Shown here piece by piece: positions 40,001-50,581 of a DNA stretch of 64,000 bases. The translations under genes were made by a program, and so were the position numbers. The stretch's first letter is position 1; each line of letters opens with the position of its first letter. Below the pieces are notes generated by a model. That model was not told where the DNA came from, ran no database searches, and worked only from the letters and a program-made list of their open reading frames with translations. This DNA comes from Anopheles merus (lineage: Eukaryota > Arthropoda > Insecta > Diptera > Culicidae): the NCBI RefSeq assembly GCF_017562075.2, contig NC_054084.1:48072697-48136696 (forward strand), given 5' to 3'.

Positions 40001-41508
40001 ATGAACGCACACTAGCGTCTTCACTTTCAGTGGTTGATGTGACTGCCATAGTGTTACGAGGTGAGCACTGTTTGCAGACTCAACAATGATGTTTATAACT
40101 GCGACTACAAATATTAGCACTGTTGCGAAAGAATCAACTTATTGCTTCCCTTTTCGACGGTTTAACCTCTCAGGCAGGTGAGGCTGATGCTAACCGGAAG
40201 AGGTTTTTTGATAGGAGAAATCACTAAGTAGATTTGAGGTTTTGAATGTTATGATCAGTTACAACAAAATGCACAATATTACATAAAGTTCATAGCAGAA
40301 TTATTTAAACAACAAAAACAATCTGAAATATTCCCGATCCACTCTAACTCCCGCCAGGTGCTACACAACCAGCTCCACTGCGCATTGGCAGGTTGTAGAT
40401 TAAAATTGCAAATTTCCCAAACCATCCGAACAGAGAACGATTTCACTGACTATTTTGGTGCACGAGTGCAGCTTTTAAATGTCGTAAGATCCCCTTGGAT
40501 TAAGTAAACAGTGCCCGCTCAAACGGTGCACGCCAAACGTGATCCCCAGTGCGGCCGATCACGGAAGATCGCGATCATCCCGCAGCTCACCAAACTAGCT
40601 TCTTCGCTTCTCCTTCGCGCAGTAGCGTCAGTGGAATTGCAAAGTGAAAGAGAAAATTCGAAACGACCAAGAAAGACCTTAAAGGTCAAAGGAAGCAAAA
40701 ACGAACCCGGGTCGGACTGCTGTCAATGTCGCGTAAGTTCGACCAGATCGTGTAACTTCCTGTGTGTATCGGCTAGGGTTGGCTTTTTGGGGCGTTCGAT
40801 TTGATTGTTTTTTTTTTTGTTTTACTGTGCCTTTACTGTCGGTGCTGCCAAGTGCTTGGCAAAAAGGTCTAGTCCGAGTGAGCGCGGGTCCACTTGCGTT
40901 GGAATCCGGTCGTGGCCTTTCGGGCAAGATTCGGTAAAGCAAAAACTTTAGGGCCTTCGACACAAGCAAACTGCCGTTTTCTTTCGCTCTATCTGTCTGT
41001 TTCTTCGGGCGTAGCCTTTTTTCGGGCGGGGGGAGCTCACGTTTCGGGACAACGCAGGCCGGACTAGGGCTGCGTAGCATTTCCTGTCCGGTTTTGGCAC
41101 AACGTCCCGTGCCGTCTTCTGCACGAGATGTCTGCGGAAGAAAGATGGCTGCGTTGTCACAGACCGGTTTCGTTGGAGCTATGAAACGCTTTCCTATCTT
41201 TCACCCCTGGTGGTGCGCTCTCTTGCATGCGCACACCTTTTCTCGACGTCACTCTCCCTGTTTCTCACACTTTATCAATATTGTCTGTTGCTGCTATTAT
41301 TGTGCACGGTGCGGATCAAGTGTGGCAGAATCGGAGAAAGTGAGAGCTGACTTGGAGTCGTCAGTTTTTTGTTGTTGCTGCTGCTGTTGTTACTGCTGTC
41401 GTATTTCGTGCTACTCACCGGTCGGAATGGTGGCGGCTGCTGTCCAAATCCTTGCGATAGCACACCTGTTATCAGCCCGAAACTGAACAGCAACGCTGGC
41501 AGTTTCAT
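12785..41508 (-). CDS. secreted Gln/Pro-rich protein with two FAS1 domains
   Basis: Coding exons, in order: 41508-41419, 16783-16439, 16369-13745, 13660-13523, 13442-13235, 13158-12943, 12873-12785. All junctions use GT-AG and keep phase. The product is about 1236 residues: signal peptide, long Gln/Pro/Ser-rich region with a Glu/Lys/Gln coiled-coil stretch (about 389-462), low-complexity Ser/Thr/Pro region, FAS1 domain 1 (about 953-1101, with YTIFVPTDKAF and HHVIPG) and FAS1 domain 2 (about 1102-1236, with YTVFAPTDAAF and KHVVPG, ending in HAIDSLL). FAS1 domains mediate adhesion in secreted or surface proteins such as fasciclin I and TGFBI. No GPI signal or membrane segment follows, so an extracellular-matrix role is inferred. 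The first intron is 24.6 kb. I do not assign a named orthologue. Confidence 0.85.
13745..16783 (-). CDS. exon 2 region of FAS1 gene, with likely 69-nt intron
   Basis: This is open for 1013 codons from the acceptor CAATAG at 16784-16785 to the donor GTAAGT after 13745. It encodes poly-Gln and poly-Pro tracts, a coiled-coil-prone stretch rich in Glu, Lys and Gln, and then Thr/Pro/Ser-rich sequence up to the first half of FAS1 domain 1. Within it, 16370-16438 begins GTAAAC and ends TTTTTTACAACTCTTACAG. It is 69 nt, phase 0, free of stops, and its encoded residues (Tyr/Phe/Ile/Leu-rich) are unlike the surroundings. I therefore read it as a short intron or a facultatively retained one. Without it the parts are 16783-16439 and 16369-13745. 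Confidence 0.82.
30959..31024 (+). repeat. GATA/GA microsatellite
   Basis: Four to five GATA units are followed by about sixteen GA units, then a short TAGATAGAGAGAG coda. It is inside the long intron and likely length-variable. Confidence 0.95.
38348..38509 (+). mobile_element. SINE, body type 1, 5'-truncated
   Basis: It starts inside the head at AACAACACCCCCGTCATGGG, keeps the B-box-like GGGTTCAAGCCCC, and has the type 1 body and an AAGAAGAAGAAG tail. Flanked by the 10-bp target duplication AAATTAACGT (38338-38347 and 38510-38519). It is antisense to the host gene and is the only clear mobile element in the 24.6-kb intron. Confidence 0.88.
41419..41508 (-). CDS. exon 1 of FAS1 gene: signal peptide
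   Basis: Thirty codons from an ATG in a good context (AATCAAAATGAAA), encoding MKLPALLFSFGLITGVLSQG and then GQQPPPFRP. The hydrophobic core followed by LSQ is a typical signal peptide. The exon ends CGACCG before GTGAGT (phase 0). The downstream exon at 16783 begins VPPKAQRRQ in the same phase and has no start codon of its own. The Pro/Gln composition also runs smoothly across the junction (PPPFRP then VPPKAQ). An in-frame upstream ATG at 41577 would add 23 unlikely residues and is not preferred. Confidence 0.8.
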
Positions 41509-41660
41509 TTTGATTCCTTGTTTCTTCACTACGCACACTACCAAATTGCAAGCCGTATAGTGGCCAATCCTTTGCACCGTTCACTGAGCTTTCACGATTA
41601 TCCTGAGGTTAACGATACCTCTACCTAGGAAAGTCGAAACCTCAACCCTAGACCACTGCT
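41509..41660 (-). promoter_or_regulatory. candidate 5' UTR and initiator of FAS1 gene
   Basis: On the minus strand an insect-type initiator TCAGT occurs at 41587-41583, about 77 nt upstream of the chosen ATG. I see no TATA box at the right distance and no clear downstream element. This is a weak positional guess. Confidence 0.2.
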
Positions 41661-43950
41661 GCTAGCACACTGTACACTGTTATTGGCACCAACTGGAACG
41701 GTTGCACAATTTTAACGAGCACAAGGTCACACACGACACCCTTGCACAAACGCCACAAGAAGAACCTGCGGGCAGCTCGGACAGGATGGTCACGACACAG
41801 AGCGAGCTGCGTTAGAAAGAATCCATGCAAGCGATTCACACTGAGGAGCAAGACTCCGAAACCCAACGTCCTGTGCGGTGGACGATCAACGTTGAAATGC
41901 AAGCTATCTTAACGCCACCATAGATCGGTAGGCTCCGACCGAGACGAATTTCCTTGCACTCCAGACGAACGCACGAAGCCACGTTCCCACCAGCTCCGAC
42001 GGAATCGATTCGCACGGGTTTCGCTAGACTCGGCTCGTCGAATGGTGGGGCTCGACAGCGCACCGTCTTGAAGAGTGTTCGGCTTTTCGCTCCACCGCAA
42101 AGTGCACTTTCTCAGCGGCCCATCCATCTATCCAACCATCCATCCGATTCGACCCACCCGAACCGGGATGGGATCTTTCTCTTTCCCTTTCAACCATGCG
42201 TTCAGAAGCGGCCAAGACTGAGCGCACGATCTCATCTGCGTAAGAAAGTTCGCAGCGGGGAGATCGTTTTCGTTTTCATTCACAACAAATCTCACATCGC
42301 TGTGATGAGGAACAGTGTCGGTTGTTTGTTTGTACACTTAGTATCAATCGCGAGCACACACCATAAAATGCGTCTCATGCAAATGTTGCAGGTTACTTCA
42401 ATAATAATTTCAGCAGTGTGACCTTTTAACCGTTTGAAATAATACAATAGCTGATTTAGCTCGAGAGGCTTACTTAAGTTGCGTTGTATGTGTCTTATTC
42501 TAAAAAGTGCTAAACATTCAAAACCAATGTATAAATTATTTAACCCATTATGCGGCTGCTTTAACTACACTACTAGAAAATAATGTTACGGTTCTTAACA
42601 TTTGTGGACTTTTTCTGGCATCAATACAGATTCTTGTGTGAAATGAATCAATGAATCAGTATCTCAAATGAGAACAATTCGAGAATAAAATCTCCAAAAA
42701 TCTATACCTAATATTTGACCCCTCCAAAGATCTGGATCTCTGTATTCGATAAAGAATGGATTCCTCCACGCTCCAATTCAAGATAGTATATGAATAATCC
42801 GTTAGGATGAATGAAATTTCTCTTGACATTAATCAAGCACAGCATCATTATTGCTATTGTTATTGGTAAACTCAAATAGTCAAATTGACAGGATAGGAAG
42901 AAAATGGAGCAACTAGATGGTTTGTAGTCTTTATGAAAATTGTATCAAATTCTTTTATACAAAATTTCTACGAATTACAGTAATTTATAATAAAATACCG
43001 ATTATTTGGATCCAAAATATGTAAATAATCCAAAAATATCTAGCCCAAAATTAAAACGAAATGAAGCACTTGAACGACTTCGAGTTTAAAAAAGTAATAA
43101 AATAAAAAAAAGTTTAATGGATTGGTATTGTTTAATACAAGTTACTTGTTATATGCTTGTTACAATTGTAAAACTCATCTGAATGCACAAAGCCAACGAA
43201 ATTGTAGGATTTATTGTTGCCGAATGTGTGAATGTTTAGTGATAACGAACCAATATCCAACAATCAACAGAAATGATTGAATCAGGAAAAATTAAATTCA
43301 ATCACAAAAGAAATAGCTTGTTACAATAAAAGATAGTAAGTAATAGGTTATGTGAACGGTACACCAAATCCATCTTATCCAAACAATAAAACACATGATC
43401 TCAACCGCATAATTTACTTAGTTTCATTAGTACCCTTAATTATCATCCCGTCAATATGAATTAAAATCAAAATAAATAGCAAATGTCTAAAACTGAAACT
43501 ATCCAGAAAATAAAACTGCTATCTCTATCATCCAATATTTAAAAGCTGTTTAGTGAATAAGTGATCTTGCAGTTTTTACTTTCCATTAGCGATTTTTGTT
43601 TTAATTTCTCTACCTATTATTTGACATCTTTCTCCCAAATGCAATGCCTTCACTTTTTCACTTTTTTGTAAGCATGAAGATGTTCGTTTAACACTTTTCA
43701 ATATGATTTACACTTACATCGTTTCTTTCTCTTGAGCTAAGGCGATCTTTGTTGACGTAGTGTTCAATTTTGTTGAATAATTAAAACTCTTCTCGCAAAT
43801 CCTCTGTTACTAGCATCTTATGCAATGGCTTGTCAATCTGCAACACAAAGGTTCGGTGCTATCGTTCAGTTGGAATGGTATCTGTGTACAAACCATGGAT
43901 TAGAAAAGTTGTAAAATCCAAGCTAACGATCATGTGAAACTAAACACCGG
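41661..43950. other. intergenic, no gene seen
   Basis: 41.66-42.4 kb is GC-richer, as in the upstream region of the FAS1 gene. From about 42.4 kb the sequence turns strongly AT-rich with no open frame above 60 codons and no recognised element. Confidence 0.4.
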
Positions 43951-43989
43951 TAACAGTAATCAGCTAGTGTTGATTGGGTTTAGCCTTCC

Positions 43990-44200
43990 AGAAGCAGCTG
44001 TTTTTCTAGAAAGTGTACGATTGTGAGCATTACTCTCTGCGTTCACGATTTTTCTTGCTAATTTTACTGGCATTGTATAGATTTGGGCTAGCTTTAAGTT
44101 TAGAGTTAGTATCTAAGTATTAAGTGTACAATTGTATAACCCGTGAGGCAATGAATTTTTAATAAATAAATAAAATAAAAATAATAAATACTAGATAAAA
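43990..44200 (+). mobile_element. possible non-LTR 3' tail
   Basis: T-rich text resembling a retroelement 3' UTR (GTATAACCCGTGAGGCAATG) ends in AATAAATAAATAAAATAAA repeats. The layout is like the 3' end at 8640-8770, but no coding remnant is attached and no target duplication was found. Confidence 0.3.
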
Positions 44201-45653
44201 AACAGGATACTTAAAACGATAATGGTTCGAACATAGATCACAGCAAGTAATAGGAGGACATTTTAAAAACTTGTACTTACCACATCAAAACCTCCAAAAT
44301 TCGTATGAATATATCAATGTCGATCAAACGAGCAATAAAATAATAATAAAATTTGGATTTAAACAACAAAACAATTAATTTAAATCCTTAAATTACTTTA
44401 AGGAGTAAAGTTTCCTCAAATTACTTCATCTTCTACATATTTGGTACTATATTCATTGTTGGTTAAGGTCAGTGGTCGTCAAACTTGCCAGAAGAAATAG
44501 CCAAATATCATAAAAACTTAGCTATCGTCTTTTATAAAGCACCGCATTTCATATTGAACAACACAGACAAAGCAACGGCTTCTTTACCGTTTCTCCTGAT
44601 AACTTGACAATAAGTCTTATCCCAGTTAAGTGCGCTATGAATGTATTTTTATTTTTGTCAAATATTACTTTGGCGCTGGAATATTTATTATTATTATTCT
44701 TCAGTAGAAACGGTCCAAAAAGAAACTAGAATATTTATCTTATCCATGAATATGATTTTTTACACATAAAACATATTTACAATATAATTAAAAACAGTTT
44801 GCTTTTAATCAATTTATTTGGAGTTACTGGCAAGAAGCTTGTTGACATATCCATAATCAGAATATTTTTCGCGATCACTTACCAAAAATTATATTCTGAA
44901 GAAATTTCCAGTCTTTTCTAATTGTCATGCTATTACATATATCTCATTATTTTCGGTTCGATAGGATTAAGCAGGTCATTTAGCTTTACGTACTTTTTCA
45001 TGCAAATGCGCCCGCTTCACGTTTCCTATGATTTTAAAATTGATTCTATCCTCTTTGATTCCATACGTCCCTTGTCGTTACCATCGCGATAGGCCTCCTA
45101 ACATTATCTCTTCGCGAAGTTCAATTTTTGCCCAGTATGATGCCTGCTAAAGAGAATCAATTTCATTCAATCGTCGCCAAAGCCATAGCGTCGTTGTTAT
45201 CCGGTTTTCTTCTTTCCTAGCACGTATGTATAAACAAACTTATAAACAAACTAACTCCTCCGAATTACTAAGCCAGATTAATGTGTACACCCATTATTGT
45301 GGTAGAATTGAGGCTACTTGACTGATAGGCACACATATACCATTACAATACAATTTACAACCCCTGAGCCTTCTCCCTTAAACAGTGAAACAAGAGAACG
45401 CATACTCACAACCATGCAATGTCTGAGAATATTATCAGCATTGTATTGTATTTCTAAGGCACATACGTCATTGTCAATCAAGTAGGACGGTGATATACTA
45501 AAAGATTCAATATGAAATATAAGAAGAAGTGCCATCGCTAGGATAACCAGATCATTACTAGTGCTACGAATGGTTAGTTCACACAAAAGAATACATACAT
45601 AGTTTGAATAAGAGCATTTACATTTTAGCATACGTTCAGCAACACATAATTAA

Positions 45654-48526
45654 ATGGCGAATATCTTGTCATTTATTTATCTCCCGCTTCTAGTGGCATT
45701 TCTTTTCGATTGCGCAAGTATGGTTATTATTATTATTTTTTTTTCATTTAAAGTTAATCTTAACCGATGTATAGATCGGTCATTTCTTTTTAATGCATAT
45801 TTGTTAAAGCATTCTTCATAAATAGTTACTATGCATGAAACTGAATCTTATGGAATGTTCAAATATTTAATTTACAGGCTCAATTAATTGTGACAAAAAA
45901 AGAAACAATGTGCAATATACCATCAAACAACATTTGTTCTGCAATGGATATGATCCAAAGATACGACCGGCTAAAAGTGAATTTGACTCAATTAATATAA
46001 CTACGTATGCCTTTTTTCATGGTTTTGATATTGTATGTATAATTGCATCTCATTTCAATTCCTTAATATTGTAATAATTTATTTGTTATTTGTTTTTTTT
46101 TTTTAAATTTAAGAGTGAATACAGAAGCATGATGAATTTCCAAATAATATATTACATGGTAAGTCATTTTCTATTGAAAGCCATTGAAAAGCGATTGTTG
46201 TAAAAAAATCATAATTTTGTGTAAAAAAAAGCTTTGGTCAGATACCTCCCTAGCCTGGAATGCATCGGACTGGTCCAACATTACTACACTTAATACCAAC
46301 TACGATGAAATTTGGACCCCTCAGTTTGAAAACATTAACTCGTAAGTATTCTGAAACGTTAATCAGGCTCGTAGCGTAGGGTTTACTGGGTTAGCACCGC
46401 TAAGGGCGCCAGATCATGAAGACATTGTGCTACGAGCGATTAAAAAATGTCTCGGAAACCCCTGATATAAGACCGAACGCTAAAAACATCATTCAAGGCG
46501 CATCAACATAACTGTTTAGTGTTTCCATAGTTTTGTGGTTGCTTCCCATAGTTTTTTTGTGTGTTTCGATGATACGATGAATAAATCATGAGCCTCAAAA
46601 ATTATGGGAGCTTACCAATAAATTCAGGAAAACCCAGTATGTCGAAAAGGATCAAATATTTATAACATTTAATTTCAAGAAATATTATTACAAATAATTA
46701 GCACTACGATTACCAGATTTTGTACATTAGTAGTACATTCACTGCGAACGAGAAGTTTTTCAACAGCTGTCAAATGTTACTCAAAAATACATTTCCATCA
46801 AATATTATCCGTTCCACATGATATTCAACACGCCACAAGCTGTACTACGCTTGACAGTTTTTTTTAGTTTTTGAGCGTTCAAAATTTGTGCATTGCATAC
46901 TCATTTGTTTTAAAAATGTAAGGATGATAAAAAGTTGTAAGTTGATTGTTAGTTGGATGTTCGGTCAGCATTGAGCTGAGTGTTCAATTTATAGGGCTTT
47001 TCAGGCCACTTGGTTTGGTCATTCTTGGTTTCATTTAGAAGAACTGAACATTATTGTGATGTAAATAGAAAATTTTGAGCCGGTCTCGTTTTACAGTCGT
47101 CAACTCGTACGATATAACAACACGCCCGCCATGGGTTCCCCCGAATGGACCGTGCCCCCATACGTAGGACTATCAAGATCACGATCGTTAAACATTGAGC
47201 ATTTCTTTGATTTTGATTATCACCCAGTTGACGAGTGTTCCTAGCGCGATTTGCTGGATCTATTTGGTCATGAGGGCGAGAGTTTCCCCTGCTAATTGCT
47301 GCCATTTGTAATAATTTGATATGACTACATATGTGGTGATCATGTTGTATATTTTATGCTTATAAAACTACCACGCTACAGCTGATACCACGCTACGGTT
47401 AATTAACCATTCAACACATACCTTTTTTCATAATATATTCTAGAGATTATGAAGGACAACCATCTGTATCCTGTTTGAACTCGGACTGTTTGCTACACGA
47501 AGATGGAGGTATTTCTTGTTCGCCAGTCTGCAGAATCTCCGCATAGTGCTCGTCCGACTACTCACGCTGGCCGTTCAACACTCTAGTTTGTCAAATGTGG
47601 TTCACAAATCGAGATAAAGAACTCGTAGATGAAGTTAACTTTTTATCTATCATAACATATTTGCAGTCAGCTCATCAATCTCCTATAGCTAAGTGGTGCG
47701 TTACAAGTGTTTCATCTAATAAAACACAGTTAAGTATTCCTGGAGCAACCAGCCGCACAGTTGAGGAGTTGGAATTCAACTTGGAACACAGTCCTCACCT
47801 CACAATTGCAATAATCTATCTTCCTGCTTTTGGTAATATCCAATCTTTCTGATTATTGTATTTTTCATTTTATAGATTTTTTGTTTCTTTCTTAACATAG
47901 TTCTGAGCATGTTGAATATGTTTGTCTGTCTGTTGGATTCCCGCGTCAAAGAGAAGAGTGTCATCCCCTTAATATGTATGGTATTTCATTTCCAACTACT
48001 CCAACAAATGAGTAATCCTACCCCTGAAATTCCTGGAGTAGGTAAGATACACAAATATGCAAAAGTTTTATGTAAAAATGTTGCTAAAAGTATGGTTTTA
48101 GTATTATTTATAATTGCTTCGATGATACTGACGTTCCTGTTATTTGTGATCACGTTGATCAACCGCTGGTTGCATGATCTGCAATTAACTCCGCCAAACA
48201 TTGTCATACGATCGATGAGAGCTATCTTATCTAGCCGTGTGATGAATTGGATTCTTAAAGTAGACTATCTAAGCGTCGGGCAAAAGGTAATGACTACAAC
48301 TATGTAGTTGCTACAATCTAAAACCGTGCAATTCTTTCAGCCATATACAATTATTAACAGCGATGAAAGACTGACCATGGACTGGCAAATGTTTGTGAAA
48401 ATAGTTGATCGTTCTATTTTAGCTGCGTATGTTATAATTTATCCACTACTTTTCTGGATATATATTCCACTACAACACACACACAATCGATATCATAGAT
48501 ATGGTACGAGAGTGTGCGCTAATTGA
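45654..48526 (+). CDS. divergent nicotinic receptor-like subunit, copy A, one in-frame stop
   Basis: Exons 45654-45717, 45878-46032, 46114-46158, 46232-46341, 47444-47832, 47901-48286 and 48341-48526 give a 444-codon frame with GT-AG introns. It shows a signal peptide (MANILSFIYLPLLVAF), the Cys-loop receptor blocks SLAWNASDWSNI and EIWTPQFENINS, a Cys-loop with 13 residues between cysteines (SRWPFN in the middle), M1 across exons 5/6, M2 after KEK, M3 (about 312-341) and M4 in exon 7 (WQMFVKIVDRSI). The M3-M4 loop is very short. No vicinal Cys pair, so it is a non-alpha type if nicotinic. Codon 159 is TAG (47544-47546) just before the Cys-loop, where copy B has AAG. Every splice site is intact. 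It could be a recent pseudogene, or the stop may be bypassed. Confidence 0.82.
47077..47170 (+). mobile_element. SINE head fragment in intron 4 of copy A
   Basis: Only the tRNA-like head is left: GCCGGTCTCGTTTTACAGTC, then AACTCGTACGATATAACAAC and the end CCCCCATACGTAGGACT. The B-box is damaged by a small deletion (GGGTTCCCCCG). It lies in the part of intron 4 that copy B lacks. Confidence 0.75.
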
Positions 48527-48541
48527 AATATGTGTTCAATT

Positions 48542-48547
48542 AATAAA
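48542..48547 (+). terminator. polyadenylation signal of receptor copy A
   Basis: AATAAA lies 16 nt after the stop codon, with a second AATAAA at about 48550. The SINE target duplication begins only 35 nt further on. Confidence 0.55.
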
Positions 48548-48591
48548 AAATAAAAGTAATGTATTTATGTATGTATGTAGTAATGTATTTA

Positions 48592-49004
48592 GCCGGTCTC
48601 ATAGTACAGTCGTCATCTCGTACGACTTTAACAACATGCCCGTCATGGGTTCAAGCCCCAAATGGACCGTGCCGCCATACGTCCCAAGTGACATTTGCTC
48701 GAAATTGTTTTTCCATATCTGCTCGATTAGTACTCGATACACCTGAAATTATTGATTTGTGTGTGATCAAGCGTGTTGAAAGCGCCAAGATTTGGTGTGT
48801 TCATAAATAAGACTTTCTTCTATCGATGGACTCTGCCGTCGAGCTTATTTTATATTGATAGCTTTGGTATTTGATAAAAAACAAAATCAAATTTTGCCCT
48901 GCTATGGGAGGATCAATAAGTTACTGAAAGCCAAGCCCACAAGTAGAGTGGTACAGGCAGGCCTTGACCGACAACGGTTGTTGAGCCAAAAGAAGAAGAA
49001 GAAG
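48592..49004 (+). mobile_element. SINE, body type 1, split by an insertion
   Basis: The head is 48592-48682 and the body and tail are 48898-49004 (CCTGCTATGG, ACTGAAAGCCAAGCCC, GACAACGGTTGTTGAGCC, AAGAAGAAGAAG). The target duplication AATGTATTTA is perfect (48582-48591 and 49005-49014). About 215 bp at 48683-48897 replace the usual GTAGGACTGACTAT part. Confidence 0.85.
48683..48897. other. unidentified 215-bp insert inside SINE
   Basis: The sequence has no similarity to the SINE and interrupts it. No clear terminal inverted repeats or direct repeats are seen at its ends. Whether it is an element or a filler sequence is undecided. Confidence 0.5.
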
Positions 49005-49225
49005 AATGTATTTATGAAGCACAAAAATATAGTATTATTTAATTATGCAATTAAAGAAAACCATTCTTAACGGGGTTAAAACACACTTAATATATTTAAG
49101 ATTTGCTAACCCATTGCTACATATCACGGGCTTTACTAACTGCTGAGATCTAGAAGATTTCGAGACCACAAGAAATGCGACATATATTGCACATTGATTC
49201 ATCCGGTGGTTCCATTTGGACATGA

Positions 49226-49548
49226 GTCTGGAGTATCTGGATGGATTTAAACACTCTGGGAGAGTTTGAACGATACATCTTCCGGACCATCTTTGACAGT
49301 GTGTCCGAGCATGGAGTGTGGAGAAGGTGAAGAATGAAACATGAACTTGCTGAGGTGTACGACGAATCGAACATCTTGATCGTGGTGAAGGCCCTACCAA
49401 GGAGGTATTCGACAGCGAAGCAGTTCCAGATGAAGCAATACCTGTTGGAGATAGGGTGTCTACATGGATGGGAAGCTGCAGCCAGGGACAGAACATCCTG
49501 GAGAATAATTGTTGACCGGGCCATGTCACGACTACATGCTCTGTTGTG
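49226..49548 (+). pseudogene. RT C-terminal fragment, RTE/Outcast-like
   Basis: Two frames give ERYIFRTIFDSVSEHGVWRR and then MKHELAEVYDE, NILIVVKALPRRY and, near the end, GWEAAARDRTSWRIIVDRA, stopping at 49548. These correspond to the family's C-terminal ERKILR.I..., NHELY..Y.E and W..LA.DR..WR.IV.. blocks. There is one stop in the middle and a deletion of the usual LRWLGH region. Only the last part of the protein remains. Confidence 0.72.
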
Positions 49549-49683
49549 AGTAGTGATGGGCAAAACGGATCCAAAACCAGAAAATTTTGGAAACGCCTCT
49601 GCACCAAATGGCTCCGGTTTCGGACAAATAGCTCCGCATCAACAACTCCGGAGCCGGTTATAACGCAGTGTTCCAAAACAATT

Positions 49684-49866
49684 CCCGTGATACAAGCGTC
49701 AACTCGAACGACTTAACAACATGCTCGTCGAGGATTCAAGTCTAGAATGTGCCGCCCTTCCGTAGCAAGGACTGACTATCCAGCTGCGCCGAATAAAGTC
49801 CCGAAAGCATATAAAAAAGGCCAGCATGTCCGCGTAGGACGTTTACGCCAAACAGAAGAAGAATAA
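49684..49866 (+). mobile_element. SINE, body type 2
   Basis: The head is CAAGCGTCAACTCGAACGAC with a degraded B-box (GGATTCAAGTC). The body has CCAGCTGCGCCGAATAAAGTC, GGCCAGCATGTCCGCG and TAGGACGTTTACGCC, ending in AGAAGAAGAA. It has diverged more than the other copies. Confidence 0.75.
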
Positions 49867-50581
49867 TTTGAGTTCTAATAAAATAGTAAGACTCGATTTA
49901 ATATTTCGACCTGTAGTATGCAGAACCGTTCTGACACTAAAATATACTATTGGTCGAATCACAACCTTTCATTTGAGGTGTCGGACGTTCAAATTGGCCG
50001 GTAAATAGCCGAATAAATCCACTCTAAAGGAATTCATTAAATAGTTCGATTAGTATTGAAATTTTTAACAAACTATAGAGTTGTATATCATGAGAACGGT
50101 CGGAACGAAATTGTATAAGTGCGTAACTCGGGGAAAAACTGTAACCGTATGAATATTTCAAAGCTCATCAAACGAGTAATGAAATAATAATAATTGAATT
50201 TAATAAATTCTATCAAATTGTGTATTATATTTTCAAAACATAATTATCTAACCTTATTTAATATTTTCCTCAATTGCAAATTGTATTTCTTCTTCATATT
50301 TTGCACTACACCCATAGTTTTGAGGCCAGTTGTTTGAACCATGCCAGATTTGATTGATAGATAGATCTGAGGTTTAGTTATTGATTTTTACGAAGCACCG
50401 CATTGCAAAATGAAAATGAAAGATCAAATAATCTGCAATTTTGTGTAAATGTTGCAATATCTTTAATCCATTTTTGGTCTCTTCAAAACAAATTAAAAGA
50501 CTAAACATGTTGCTATTCAATTTTAGACATCCGAATACTTACTATTCGTAAAGCAATATCACAACACCAAACTTCACAATA

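Larger units (their letters stand above)
16784..41418 (-). other. 24.6-kb first intron of FAS1 gene
   Basis: It is bounded by GTGAGT (41418 downwards) and CAATAG (16784-16785). A small donor (GTAAGT) at about 16846 lies 63 nt from the acceptor, so a short alternative upstream exon, perhaps non-coding, may end there. I found no nested gene: the longest open frames (up to about 193 codons, for example 34277-34858 and 37568-38128) match nothing and overlap on both strands. Apart from one SINE (38348-38509) and simple repeats, such as CA at 25003-25020, GT at about 30622-30640, C-runs at 39470-39484 and G-runs at 26098-26110, mobile elements are lacking, although both flanks are full of them. Confidence 0.75.
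44280..48560 (+). repeat. duplication unit A (receptor gene plus upstream)
   Basis: Matches to unit B start near 44280 (GATCAAACGAGCAATAAAATA versus GCTCATCAAACGAGTAATGAAATA near 50170). They continue through the block ACTCACAACCATGCAATGTC (45404 and 52343) and all exons to the shared stop region. Unit A is longer in intron 4 by about 1.03 kb of inserted sequence. Confidence 0.8.

Noticed and set aside
45314..45631. 105-codon minus-strand frame, also present at 52282-52569
   Set aside because: Its conservation between the two places comes from the segmental duplication of the receptor's 5' flank; the shared part breaks differently in each copy and it has no known domain.
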